Assembly: GCA_041751875.1 (NCBI GenBank)
Contig: JBGSIC010000029.1
Location: 310,001 to 374,000 of the forward strand
From: JBGSIC01 sp041751875
Lineage (GTDB): Bacteria > Bdellovibrionota > FAC87 > UBA2466 > JACKAF01
Length of the DNA stretch: 64,000 nt
Direction of reading: 5' to 3'
Positions within the stretch are counted from its first letter, which is position 1. Every line of letters begins with the position of its first letter. Shown here piece by piece: positions 51,028 to 60,054 of this stretch. Position numbers and translations under genes: made by a program. The notes beneath the pieces are model-generated. The model did no database searches and was not told the origin of the DNA. It worked only from the letters and a program-made list of their open reading frames with translations.

Positions 51028-52395
51028 CTATAGCATATCCACATGAGGACGCAGACTGTTCCAGGTGGCAATCCCACGCACATTGTGCCCCTCTGGGTAC
51101 GCACGATCTTCAGCCGCGAAATTCACCTTCACCAGCGTTTTGAGCTGCGGGGGAAGGCTTGGGCTGTTGATAGGAATAATCGAAACACTCGACCCTTGAT
51201 CAGTTAAGTGCTCCTTCCACGCTTCTACCGTATTGGGATGCGCTTCAAGTTGAAGGATGTCTTTCAAACTAATCTTCGGGCAGCCATACACCCAGTTGTT
51301 CCACCAACGAACAAGCTGACCCATCTTGTGTTTCTTGAGTTCAGGATCGTTTTCTTTCTGATGGCGGTTCTTCCAGTCCATCGGGCGGCAGTACTGCAAA
51401 ATCTGAGAAATGGCGCTGTCCATGGCCTTTTTGATTTCTCGGTGTGAACCAAAGCAAAAATGCGGCTGCTCTGTAAGGCTCAAGCGCGAGAGCGCCATGA
51501 TGCCCACTACCCAGCTCAAGCTCGCGTTAGGGTAGAAAAGCAAATACAAATCGTATTGTTGGCTTAAGAAGAAAGGGACCTGCTGGCGGAGCCAGTGGTT
51601 ACTTCCCACAATGAGCATGGGCTTTTTGCCTTTTTGCGAAAATTCTTCGATGACACGTTTTTTTGTAAAACTGTGAAGCCCATCTAAGATGGCTTCATCC
51701 ATCGAATTGCCAATGCCCGCGACATCAGAATCGAGCTGCAGGTCTTCACTTGAAGCTACAACGTTGTGTTCGTCTTTGATGATCTCGTGTGCGTCAAACG
51801 CTTCGCCACCTTTTAGGCGCGCATCCAAATCCAGAAGGCTTACTTTCTTAAGCCAGCGGTTCAAGGTTTTAAAGCGGGCGACTTCTTTGTCGGGATCCGC
51901 GGCGTGCGCGGCCACAATCTTGGAGCTTACGGGCGATTGGCCCATGGCTGTGAAGTACCAAAGGTTTCCATCGGGGGTGCCGTAGCGTACGCATTTTAAT
52001 TGAAAAATGGGCGAGAGAACTAAATTGGTTTGGCGACGAATCGTTGTCGGCGGATGGTAACCGGCTTTGTTGCAAAGGCATTTGGGATGAGGAAACACCA
52101 GGCAATCCAAACGATTCTGGGTGCCGTTATCCATTACTTCGTAATACGTGTGCGGTAAATTTTCATCGATAAGAAGTTTCAGCGCTTTTGCCGGCTGAGC
52201 GGGAAGCGTTTCAGTAGCAACCGCTTCGGCTTTCAGGTTTCTGTCCTTCAGCCAACTCTCCACACAGCTCGCGCACGGCGCGCCTTCTTGCGGTTCAATC
52301 GCCAAGCCAACTAAATGGCCCTCACGGATGCGAAAAGCGAAGGGTTTAAGAGGGAGACTCTTCGTAAGGGTCGGCTTGGGACGAAACACCAGCAC
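51028..52395 (-). CDS. YcaO-like protein with zinc-tetracysteine segment, active-site residues altered
   Basis: 455 residues. Cys at 41/44 and 98/106/108 (CASC, CLVFPHPKCLC) resemble the zinc site at the end of E1-like/TOMM cyclodehydratase partners. The following domain has the YcaO layout: LSPIFQLKCVRYGTPDGN, GIGNSMDEAILDGL, then KKAMDSAISQILQYC, and a C-terminal NVRGIATWNSLRPH. In YcaO enzymes the helix after GxxSGxxxxEA carries E-x-x-E-R for ATP binding; here it reads S, K and K, and the later AxxE-x-x-Q has Gln at the Glu position. This looks like an inactive or divergent YcaO. It lies 110 nt after the ceramide genes. Assignment is by pattern only. Confidence 0.5.
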   Translation of the reverse strand: MLVFRPKPTLTKSLPLKPFAFRIREGHLVGLAIEPQEGAPCASCVESWLKDRNLKAEAVATETLPAQPAKALKLLIDENLPHTYYEVMDNGTQNRLDCLVFPHPKCLCNKAGYHPPTTIRRQTNLVLSPIFQLKCVRYGTPDGNLWYFTAMGQSPVSSKIVAAHAADPDKEVARFKTLNRWLKKVSLLDLDARLKGGEAFDAHEIIKDEHNVVASSEDLQLDSDVAGIGNSMDEAILDGLHSFTKKRVIEEFSQKGKKPMLIVGSNHWLRQQVPFFLSQQYDLYLLFYPNASLSWVVGIMALSRLSLTEQPHFCFGSHREIKKAMDSAISQILQYCRPMDWKNRHQKENDPELKKHKMGQLVRWWNNWVYGCPKISLKDILQLEAHPNTVEAWKEHLTDQGSSVSIIPINSPSLPPQLKTLVKVNFAAEDRAYPEGHNVRGIATWNSLRPHVDML

Positions 52396-52505
52396 TCCAA
52401 CGTTAAGGATTTTCAGCAGTTAGTGTAGGGAACGGCGCATTATAGGAATTTAAGTACTTGAAATCAAGAGACAATTTTTGTCACACAGGCTGTGGACAGC
52501 TTTGC

Positions 52506-53513
52506 CTAGACTAAGCCTTGGGATTCATACCACTCATACGTAGATCGCAAAATTTCATCCAAGCTTTCCTCCGCTCTCCAACCGAAGTTTTTCATGAAAG
52601 CCTGCGAAGAAACCACCCACCTGTCGGGCCAAATTTCCTGCGCACGGTCGCGGCTTAAGGTGGGAACCGCTCGCCGCCAAGGGGGAATGGCATCAATCAC
52701 ACGCGAGGCCATTTTAATAAAGGGAATGGGCACGGCGATGAGTCGGGGCTTTCTTCCTGTTGCTTCCACGGCTGTCGAAATAAGTTCTCTATCCGTAATC
52801 GCGCCAGGGTTGGCGACAAAATAATATCTCAGCGCTGAATCCGCCCACGGTGTGGAAGAATCCAAACAAGTTAAGATCGCACGCACGAGATCATTTACGC
52901 CGATGTAGCTGTAGTACTTGAGGCTGGATCCTGGTTTGAACTGCACGGGTTGCTTGGCCATCTTAAACAAAGGCAACGTCGCACTATCTCTTGCGCCTAG
53001 TACCATCGGCGGGCGTAAGCACAAATAAGGAAGATGCGAGAACTTCTCTTTGAGTTGTTTCTCCATCGCAAGCTTAGAGCGACCGTAACCTGTCACCGGA
53101 TTATTAGAGTCGTGTTCGTTCTTGGCGCTTTCATTGGGGCCGCAAGGGCCGGCTGCGGCTTGCGAAGAAAGCACGACAATCTTTGTGGGTTTCCTTAGAC
53201 GAGAAAAGAAATTAAGTGTGCCATCGACGTTACAAAGGTAGTAGCCAGGGTCATCCTGCGCGAAGAGGGTGCCTGCGGCGTAGATAACGTGATCCGCTTC
53301 GATGGGTTCAAAATCCCAAGAAGGAGCTTCCGCTTTTATCGGAACAAAATTTGCGGGAAGAGAATCGTATCCCTCTTGCTTGAGCTGCTCGCGAAGCTTT
53401 TCAGGGTTTCTCAGCGGAAGGTAAATGGTTTCGTACTTTTTGTGCTCTCTGATGAGACGGAGCAGAAGGTTTCTGCCCAAAAAGCCCGTGCCGCCCGTGA
53501 GAAGAAGCTTCAT
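52506..53513 (-). CDS. Ceramide reductase candidate (NAD-dependent epimerase/dehydratase, CerR-like)
   Basis: 335 residues, extended SDR. TGGTGFLGRNLLLR binds NAD(P), GYGRSKLAMEK has Tyr-x3-Lys, and LCLRPPMVLG is standard. Single-gene identity is generic. Its position after a serine palmitoyltransferase and a GNAT N-acyltransferase matches the Caulobacter set where CerR reduces 3-oxo-ceramide. Starts at an ATG sharing one base with the preceding stop (TAATG). Confidence 0.72.
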   Translation of the reverse strand: MKLLLTGGTGFLGRNLLLRLIREHKKYETIYLPLRNPEKLREQLKQEGYDSLPANFVPIKAEAPSWDFEPIEADHVIYAAGTLFAQDDPGYYLCNVDGTLNFFSRLRKPTKIVVLSSQAAAGPCGPNESAKNEHDSNNPVTGYGRSKLAMEKQLKEKFSHLPYLCLRPPMVLGARDSATLPLFKMAKQPVQFKPGSSLKYYSYIGVNDLVRAILTCLDSSTPWADSALRYYFVANPGAITDRELISTAVEATGRKPRLIAVPIPFIKMASRVIDAIPPWRRAVPTLSRDRAQEIWPDRWVVSSQAFMKNFGWRAEESLDEILRSTYEWYESQGLV

Positions 53514-54634
53514 TAGTTTAACGCCACAGGGGTTTCATAAATGCGGTAGGTCTTATACTTTGTCCCACCCAACACCTTGAGGCTCTTAATCAACTCGTGG
53601 TTAGTTTCTTCTACCCAAGAGAGCTCTCCGCCGGTGTAGCGGCCCTTACCGCGCACCATGCTCTCGTAATAAAATAGTGCCGCAATGCCGGTATTACGAT
53701 ATTCCGGATGCACACCCATCGCTGCCAGGCGCGCTTCCTTGGGATGCTTTGTTTTAAGAGCCCAAATGAATTTCAATGCCCGCATCACGCGATTCGACTT
53801 TTTCGTCTTGGCTAAAAATTCATTGATATTAGGAATCGCCAAGCTAAAGCCTACGGGTTTTCCATTTTTCTCGGCAATCAGAAGCATGTCAGGCGCGACA
53901 ATCTCTTTTAAGTCTTTTGCGGCGTGATCCAAGTCTTCGGCCGTGATGGGCACATAGCCCCAGTTGCGGCAAAGAGTGGAGTTATAAAGGTCACGAATAA
54001 TTTGGAGTTCTGCCGCGAGATTTTTGAGCTGCATGCTACGCAGGCTAACACCCGTATGTTTTCTAATACGATCGGCGATGCGCGCCACTCTTTCAGGCGG
54101 AGGGCCGTTCGCCATGTGAAACGCGTAAAGATCACGCGCTTGTTTTAATCCCAGCTTCTCGTACATCGGTCCGTAGAATGGAGGATTGTGCGGCATGAGC
54201 ACAAAAGGAATCGTATCAAAGCCTTCAACCAATAATCCCGTTTCATCATTGATGCTGGGGTTGTAAGGGCCACGCAAAACCGTTTTTCCGCGGGCTGAGA
54301 GTTCCTGTTTGGCGGAATCAAAAAGAGCAGAGGCGACTTCAAAGTCGTCAATGAAGTCAAAAAATCCAAAAAATCCTAGGTTGTCTTTGTGAAAGGCATT
54401 GTGCGAGCGATTTTCCACTGCGGCGATACGGCCGACCACTTTGCCATCTTTGTAAGCTAGGAAGCAGATGACATCGCCATGATGCTTGAAGGGGGATTTG
54501 GGGCCGATGAGTTTTACGATGCTACCGGGAAACGGGGGGACGTAACAGGGATCGTCCTTAAGCAATAACTCCTGCACCTGTTCGAACTTCCACAGGTCCC
54601 TGAGCGTTGAACATTTTAAAATCGTAACCGCCAT
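53513..54634 (-). CDS. Bacterial ceramide synthase candidate (YghO-like GNAT N-acyltransferase)
   Basis: 373 residues. LLKDDPCYVPPFPGSIVKLI near the start and NPPFYGPMYEKLGLKQARDLYAF are hallmarks of the YghO-like GNAT family. The GNAT core follows (AAMGVHPEYRNTGIAALFYYE) with R-x-x-G-I for acyl-CoA binding. Caulobacter ceramide synthase bCerS belongs to the GNAT superfamily. Gene order after spt and before the reductase supports N-acylation of 3-ketosphinganine or sphinganine. Its first 26 codons overlap the end of spt in another frame. Confidence 0.72.
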   Translation of the reverse strand: MAVTILKCSTLRDLWKFEQVQELLLKDDPCYVPPFPGSIVKLIGPKSPFKHHGDVICFLAYKDGKVVGRIAAVENRSHNAFHKDNLGFFGFFDFIDDFEVASALFDSAKQELSARGKTVLRGPYNPSINDETGLLVEGFDTIPFVLMPHNPPFYGPMYEKLGLKQARDLYAFHMANGPPPERVARIADRIRKHTGVSLRSMQLKNLAAELQIIRDLYNSTLCRNWGYVPITAEDLDHAAKDLKEIVAPDMLLIAEKNGKPVGFSLAIPNINEFLAKTKKSNRVMRALKFIWALKTKHPKEARLAAMGVHPEYRNTGIAALFYYESMVRGKGRYTGGELSWVEETNHELIKSLKVLGGTKYKTYRIYETPVALN

Positions 54635-55895
54635 AGCGCTTCACCTTCGGGTTTTCCCCCCCTGTATAGGCGACATCCTGGAAAATACCAAGCTGTTTCG
54701 CAATGCGTTTAAACGTGTCTAGGACGTAATCTAGCTCACTTTCCGTATGCGTGGCCATGTAGCTGGTGCGCACAATGGCTTGCCCAAATTTCACCGCCGG
54801 GTACACCGCGGGTGTTGTGAAAATGCCTGCTTCAAGAAGTGCTTGGGTAAATTGGAAAGCCTTTACTTCGCTCCCCACCAGAATGGGAACCACCGGACTT
54901 TCCGTCGAACCAATTTCAAAGCCTAAGGATCTAAACCCCTCATGCATCTTTTTCACGTTCTTCCAAAGTTGCGTGCGGCGCTCGGGCTCGCTCTGCATGA
55001 GTTCTAAAGCTTTTAAAACGCCACCCACTACGGCGGGCGCTAAACTTGCCGTAAACATCATGCAACGGGTGGTGTGCTTTAAGAAATCAATCACGTAATC
55101 GGGACCCGCGACAAAACCGCCCATCGAGCCCAGTGATTTTGAGAAGGTGCCCATCACAAGATCTATTTCGTTATTTAGCCCAAAGTGCTCCACGGTGCCT
55201 TCCCCATTGGGACCAAAGACGCCAAGGGAATGCGCTTCGTCTACGTACACTCTTGCGCCGAACTCTTTGGCGATTTCCACGATACCGGGAAGGTTCGCGA
55301 CATCACCCGACATACTATAGACACCATCGACGACAATGAGTTTTCCGCCTTCTTCAGGGAGATGGGAAAGACGACGGCGCAGTGTCTTCATACAGTTGTG
55401 CGCAAAGGGAACCGTTTTGGCGCGTGAGAAGCTGCAACCATCAATAATAGAAGCGTGGTTTTCGCGGTCACAAATAATGTAGTCGCCCGCATCACAAAGT
55501 GTGGCAAGCGTGCCAAGGTTGGCAAAAAATCCGGTCGAATGAAGCATGACCGCTTCGCGGTTAAGCATCTTGGCGAGCTTCTCTTCGAGCTCCTCATGAA
55601 TCGACATGTTGCCATTTAAAAAGCGCGAGCCCGTGCAACCGGAGCCAAATTTTTTTGTGGCGGCAATGGACGCCTCTATGACTCTTGGGTCATGCGCGAG
55701 CCCCAGATAATTATTCGACCCAATCATGGTAAGGGGCTTGCCCTCACAGATGACCTTGTTGCCCTCGACCCCTTCAATCTCTCGGAAGTAGGGAAACATG
55801 CCCGTGGCCCGTGCCTCGGCCGCGGAGGTAAACTCGCGCGCTTTGGTAAAGATGTCTTGGGGCTTAATTGCCTGGTCAGGGACTTGGTTCTTCAT
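54558..55895 (-). CDS. spt: Serine palmitoyltransferase
   Basis: 445 residues from MKNQVPDQ; GGAG lies 6 nt upstream, and an upstream TTG (55907) has none. Alpha-oxoamine synthase family, PLP-dependent: PLP Lys in GTFSKSLGSMGG (Lys253), HASIIDGCSFS, DEAHSLGVFG. Several motifs match known bacterial SPT more than KBL or BioF (GSNNYLGLAHDP, FGSGCTGSRFLNG, GKLIVVDGVYSMSGD, FTASLAPAVV, RTQLWKNVKKMHEGFRSLGF). It joins serine and acyl-thioester to 3-ketosphinganine. A TetR regulator is divergent upstream. The overlap with the next gene is 77 nt, counting from its ATG. Confidence 0.85.
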   Translation of the reverse strand: MKNQVPDQAIKPQDIFTKAREFTSAAEARATGMFPYFREIEGVEGNKVICEGKPLTMIGSNNYLGLAHDPRVIEASIAATKKFGSGCTGSRFLNGNMSIHEELEEKLAKMLNREAVMLHSTGFFANLGTLATLCDAGDYIICDRENHASIIDGCSFSRAKTVPFAHNCMKTLRRRLSHLPEEGGKLIVVDGVYSMSGDVANLPGIVEIAKEFGARVYVDEAHSLGVFGPNGEGTVEHFGLNNEIDLVMGTFSKSLGSMGGFVAGPDYVIDFLKHTTRCMMFTASLAPAVVGGVLKALELMQSEPERRTQLWKNVKKMHEGFRSLGFEIGSTESPVVPILVGSEVKAFQFTQALLEAGIFTTPAVYPAVKFGQAIVRTSYMATHTESELDYVLDTFKRIAKQLGIFQDVAYTGGENPKVKRYGGYDFKMFNAQGPVEVRTGAGVIA

Positions 55896-55937
55896 AGCGG
55901 TCTCCAATTAGCACTTCTACTTAGGATTTTAGAAAAA

Positions 55938-55951
55938 CTGAGTCAATTCAG
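55938..55951. promoter_or_regulatory. Possible operator dyad between spt and tetR
   Basis: CTGA-N6-TCAG (TGAATT on one side, TGAGTCA on the other) lies between the divergent spt and TetR genes. Short and weak; a TetR dimer would fit such spacing. Confidence 0.2.
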
Positions 55952-56080
55952 CAATTTATTGATGGTCATTTTCTTTGTGAACGCGATTTATTTACTGAAA
56001 TAAAATTCACCCATCTTGAATCTAGGCTGCGATTTGGTCTATGGTAGCGCCGGTTTAATAGTCCCCTGATAGAGAGCCTT

Positions 56081-56797
56081 ATGGGCGTAAAAGAACGTAA
56101 AGAGCGAGAGCGCCGGCAGCGGTCCAACGATATCTTGGAAGCCGCCCGCACGGAGTTTGAATCCAAGGGATTTCTGCGCACAACGCTTCAAGACGTGGCC
56201 GATAAAGCCGAAATATCGGTGGGTCTTATCTACCGCTATTTTGAGTCCAAGGAAGACATCTTTGCTTCCCTTGCCTTAAAGGGCGCCAAGCAGTTTGATC
56301 GCGATTTGGGTCGAATGATCCGTAAGTCGAAGGCCAACGAAGACCCCATTGCGCAAACTCTCTATACTTTGACCGTAGAGTTTTTTGATTTCTATTCCGT
56401 GTATGGAGAATACTTCGATCTTCTGATGTACTCGTACAAGGGGCTTAAGCAGGTTCAGATCAAAGCGACCACTCTTACAAGGCTCATGAGTGTGACATTG
56501 GTGAGCCTTAATAAACTCAAAGAGTTCTTCATGGCCTCGAAAGAAATTGCCATTGAAGATGAAGACGAAGCGCTTCGCGTGGTGTTTATGCTTTGGGGCA
56601 TGTTACTCGGTACGCAAAAACTTTTTGATAGCTCGGGCCGCGGGCATCTCTTTGCCTTTAGTCGTGATGAATTTATTCGTAAGATGATTGAGACCGTCAT
56701 GGGAGGGCTTGCTAAAGGTGAAGCTCTTCCCCCTATGCGCATTGTTCCTCCCAACTTTGTTACGGCAGCATTGAAAGAACATGAAAAAAGTCACTAG
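56081..56797 (+). CDS. TetR-family transcriptional regulator
   Basis: 238 residues. N-terminal helix-turn-helix: ILEAARTEFESKGFLRTTLQDVADKA followed by GLIYRYFESKEDIF. The C-terminal 150 residues are an all-helical ligand domain of unknown specificity. Divergent from the ceramide operon (spt), so a lipid-sensing repressor is plausible. No strong ribosome site; GAGAGCC before the ATG. The next gene overlaps its end by 17 nt. Confidence 0.9.
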   Translation: MGVKERKERERRQRSNDILEAARTEFESKGFLRTTLQDVADKAEISVGLIYRYFESKEDIFASLALKGAKQFDRDLGRMIRKSKANEDPIAQTLYTLTVEFFDFYSVYGEYFDLLMYSYKGLKQVQIKATTLTRLMSVTLVSLNKLKEFFMASKEIAIEDEDEALRVVFMLWGMLLGTQKLFDSSGRGHLFAFSRDEFIRKMIETVMGGLAKGEALPPMRIVPPNFVTAALKEHEKSH

Positions 56798-57542
56798 CCT
56801 CCCAAAGAAAATTAAAGGCGTCTTTATGGATCTCGACGGTACTCTCACTGTCGGGCCTAAACTCTTTGCTTCTACCTACAAGGCGCTTGAAGAGCTGAAA
56901 AACGCCGGTTTTTGGACCGTGATTGTTTCCGGGCGTCCGGCTGGGTGGGCGGACTGTCTCATGCGCCTTACCCCTATTGATGCGATGATTTTTGAAAACG
57001 GGGCAGGGGTGTTGCTACGTGATGGCGAGAAACTAGTACTCCATCCCCTTGCGCCCAATCCCGGACAAGCCCGACAAGCTTTACAGAGCGTTTTTGAGAA
57101 ACTTAAAAAGGCGAAACCCTACCTACGGCAAGCTTCCGACCAGGCTTATCGCCTTTATGATTGTGCGGTAGATATCTGTGAAGAGGAGCCACACCTAAGC
57201 GAAAAAGATGTGGAGTGGCTCTTAGAGACTTTAAAAAAAGAAAAGGTCACGGCAAAGCTCAGTTCCATTCACGTGAACTTTTGGAAGGGAAACCACGACA
57301 AGCGTTCGGCGTGCGAGTTTTTGCTGAAAAGCGAAGGCAAAAAATGGAAAGCGGATCTAAAAAATGTGGTCTTTTTGGGAGATTCTCCCAACGACGAACC
57401 TCTTTTTGAGTATTTTCCCAACAGCGTCGGGGTCGCTAATGTGAGGGATTTTGAAGACAAACTTATCCACAGGCCAAAGTTTGTAACGAATAAGGCAGGG
57501 GGTAAGGGATTTGAAGAACTTGTCCGGGTTCTAAAAGCTTAG
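56781..57542 (+). CDS. HAD-family phosphatase (Cof/IIB-like)
   Basis: 253 residues. FMDLDGTLTV has the nucleophile Asp, IVSGRPAGW motif II, HDKRSACEFL the Lys, and FLGDSPNDEPLFEYF the metal motif. Type IIB cap by length. Acts on a phosphorylated sugar such as sucrose- or trehalose-phosphate, unspecified. Overlaps the TetR gene, so both are probably co-transcribed. Its stop overlaps the convergent PilZ-like gene by 4 nt. Confidence 0.85.
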   Translation: MKKVTSLPKKIKGVFMDLDGTLTVGPKLFASTYKALEELKNAGFWTVIVSGRPAGWADCLMRLTPIDAMIFENGAGVLLRDGEKLVLHPLAPNPGQARQALQSVFEKLKKAKPYLRQASDQAYRLYDCAVDICEEEPHLSEKDVEWLLETLKKEKVTAKLSSIHVNFWKGNHDKRSACEFLLKSEGKKWKADLKNVVFLGDSPNDEPLFEYFPNSVGVANVRDFEDKLIHRPKFVTNKAGGKGFEELVRVLKA

Positions 57543-58033
57543 AACCAGATCATGGGCGGGTTGTTGTCCTGCACCGCCACTTCGCTGTACTTGTGCATAA
57601 AATCCACAAGGGTGTGGATAACTTCGTACGAGCGAGTCTTTTTATCCACTTCGCATCCGTATTCCACGCCGTCTCTTTCATCATCTTTAAAAGGAATAAG
57701 GCGTTTTACTTCCAGAATCAGACGCAAATAGGAACTTGGAGTGAAATAGAAGCGCAGCGCAATCTTATCGCCAATGGCGCAAACGCTTTCGGGATTGATT
57801 TCACGGAACATCAAACCCTTGTAGCTGATGTCGACCACTTCAACGTGGTGCAGCCCGGTTTTTTCCGCGAAGCTGTAAACGCCCAATATGCGGTTGAAAA
57901 GGATGCGCTCATACTCGCGCATGCGTTCTTCATTTTTATTTTTACGGTAGTCGGCTAAATCAACGATGACCTCTTTCTTTTCTTCTTCATCGTTTTTTTC
58001 CTTACCACCGCGGCCGCCTTTGGTTTTGCCCAT
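57539..58033 (-). CDS. PilZ-like domain protein
   Basis: 164 residues. The N-terminal 30 residues are charged and likely disordered. VVDISYKGLMF (DxSxxG) and GDKIALRFYFTP are PilZ signatures of cyclic di-GMP receptors. The usual RxxxR motif is not clearly placed; a REYER at about 41 could serve. The diguanylate cyclase at 31.8 kb could feed it. Could be a degenerate PilZ. Confidence 0.65.
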   Translation of the reverse strand: MGKTKGGRGGKEKNDEEEKKEVIVDLADYRKNKNEERMREYERILFNRILGVYSFAEKTGLHHVEVVDISYKGLMFREINPESVCAIGDKIALRFYFTPSSYLRLILEVKRLIPFKDDERDGVEYGCEVDKKTRSYEVIHTLVDFMHKYSEVAVQDNNPPMIWF

Positions 58034-58175
58034 AAGTTTCTCGAAAGAAAAGCGTAACTAGCTATGATTGTTTGTTTAGGACTCGAAATTTTTACGTTTG
58101 GTTCAACGGTAAGACAAAAATGATTATAACCCGGCTCGATTCCAGAGCTGTTACGCAGGGCAGGAAGAAAATGGG

Positions 58176-58210
58176 CAAAAAAAAGGCCGAAGAGTCTCCT
58201 CTCCGGCCTT
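58176..58210 (-). terminator. Rho-independent terminator of the 58225 gene
   Basis: On the minus strand AAGGCCG pairs with CGGCCTT around a 14-nt loop, followed by T8. Lies 15 nt after the stop. Confidence 0.8.
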
Positions 58211-58224
58211 CGCTTAAAGTGCTT

Positions 58225-58686
58225 CTATTCGCGCTTTAAAGTGATCTGCTGGCCCATGTGGGTCAGAGTCAGTTTGTCGCCATCGACGTGGTACTCACCC
58301 TTGCCCGAGGCAATGGCTACCTGGCAGCTCTTGCCGTTTATTTCCACTTCGTTTGAAGCATCAGCCAGGATTTCAATTTCCTTGCTAGCGTCATTAATTT
58401 TAATGGCCGCTTCAGCGGTAACAGGAATTTCATTTCCACCGGGATAAACGCAAACGTTCTTGGTGATGATTTTATTGGCTTCGATTTTAAGCCAGATCTT
58501 AAACTTAACTTTTTCGCCGTTGATATCGACTTCGGGTTCCATATCGAGCTTCCAGTTGCCCAACACATCGGCTTCAGCGCGATCCAAGTCGGCATCCGCT
58601 TCGGCCACGCCGGCACGAAGATCAAAAGGTGCGGCTTGCACATTGGCGACACAAAAAATGAACAGAAATAGACTAAGGAACTTCAT
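58225..58686 (-). CDS. Secreted protein of unknown function
   Basis: 153 residues starting MKFLSLFLFIFCVANVQA; a longer frame begins at 58782 without signal features. The mature part is rich in strands and acidic (EADADLDRAEADVLGNWKLDMEPEV), again with a GNWKL motif as in lipocalin-like proteins. One Cys pair. A terminator follows its stop. Confidence 0.6.
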   Translation of the reverse strand: MKFLSLFLFIFCVANVQAAPFDLRAGVAEADADLDRAEADVLGNWKLDMEPEVDINGEKVKFKIWLKIEANKIITKNVCVYPGGNEIPVTAEAAIKINDASKEIEILADASNEVEINGKSCQVAIASGKGEYHVDGDKLTLTHMGQQITLKRE

Positions 58687-58846
58687 TACTACCCCCAAAG
58701 GTGTTGTTGTTTCATTGCCCATGCCATGCAGCGTTAGGCAACGTGCATAAAATACCCCACGAAACGAGGCGCTGATAGACAAAATATTTAGCGAGGAGCA
58801 AGGACATTGTTTTAGCTGTCGCTCGAGCTAGAATGAAAGATCTTAT

Positions 58847-60004
58847 ATGTCTTTGCGCCTGACTGTTTTGTCTTCTCCTACGACTCGGTACCAAAGCTAT
58901 AAAAGCGAGCTTCTTGTTTCGCCCTTTGTAACGCATCGCGATGCGCTCCGAGAGCATTTAGGCGTACATGCCGAAATCGAGATCGTTTCCGACCCTCGTA
59001 CATTGGAACACCGCTCATCTCGCGAGGATCTACTTCTCTTCTCGCGAGATGGTTTTGTCTTTTCTCCTGAAATAGCTTCACGAGAAGAGACGTTGGAAGC
59101 TCTTCAAATATTTATCCGAAAACCCCGAACATCCAAGCTTCTCTTTGCTCCTTTAACGGACAGTACAGAAATTACTCGAGCAGATTTTCTTCCTTACGTG
59201 GATCTATTTATCGTAAAGTATCGTGAACAAGAGTTCTCAAACTACAAAAAGGTACTTCCAGGTCCGACCCGAGCGGTATCGTACTTACTGAACCTGTTTG
59301 AAATAGAATCTGTTTCGGATGGTCGCGGTTTGACTCCTGAGCAGCTCCGGCATCTTCGAGATAAAATAGCGCTCGGTTGGGACTGCTTAGAGCTTCCGAA
59401 ATTTAGATCTCAATTCGCCGCTACGCCGAAGGTCGTCGAACAAAGTAACCGAACCATCGACTTAATGTGTAGTCTTCGACGACAAAGTGCTGGGCGAGGG
59501 CCGCAATACCTTCATCGTTTGGAAGTAGTCGAGAATGCGCATGCCCTTACACAGCGTTTGGGAATTCAGTCGGTCATTCGTGTATCCAATGATTTTCCCT
59601 TGGATAAGCAAAGTTACCACGCTCAACTGGCCCAGGCCAAAATTGCGATTAGCCCATTTTCACACGGAGAAAATAACTTTAGAGACTTTGAATCAGCCAT
59701 CGCCGGTACGACTTTGGTCAAGCCTTGGTTGGGAGGAGTGGAGTCGCATCCTCAGTTTTTCGAACCAGGAATAACTTTTGCGGCCATTCGACCCGATCTT
59801 CTGGACTTCGATCATGTGTGCGAGTCGCTGATCCGAAATGAAAACCTTCGAACTTCGCTGAGTTTAGAGGCGCGGCGCCGTGTGGAAGATTACTACTTTG
59901 GAGGTGGGTTCATTAAGATCTTCGGCGCGATTCTCAAAAAGCTCGGGGTCGCTTCAAAAAGCAAAATGGAGAGACTCGACTATGCCGATGCACCGTGTAG
60001 ATGA
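58847..60004 (+). CDS. Glycosyltransferase-like protein
   Basis: 385 residues. Residues 1-190 are of Rossmann-like pattern. The C-terminal part, SHGENNFRDFESAIAGTTLVKPWLGGVESHPQFFEPGITFAAI, resembles the sugar-nucleotide binding half of GT-B enzymes (E at the acidic position). It ends with the LSLEARRRVEDYY helix typical of GT4. No other motif. First gene of the polysaccharide group. Confidence 0.6.
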   Translation: MSLRLTVLSSPTTRYQSYKSELLVSPFVTHRDALREHLGVHAEIEIVSDPRTLEHRSSREDLLLFSRDGFVFSPEIASREETLEALQIFIRKPRTSKLLFAPLTDSTEITRADFLPYVDLFIVKYREQEFSNYKKVLPGPTRAVSYLLNLFEIESVSDGRGLTPEQLRHLRDKIALGWDCLELPKFRSQFAATPKVVEQSNRTIDLMCSLRRQSAGRGPQYLHRLEVVENAHALTQRLGIQSVIRVSNDFPLDKQSYHAQLAQAKIAISPFSHGENNFRDFESAIAGTTLVKPWLGGVESHPQFFEPGITFAAIRPDLLDFDHVCESLIRNENLRTSLSLEARRRVEDYYFGGGFIKIFGAILKKLGVASKSKMERLDYADAPCR

Positions 60005-60054
60005 AATCCTAGGAAGGTTTCGCATTTAAACGCGTTAGCTGGCAATCTTATTAG

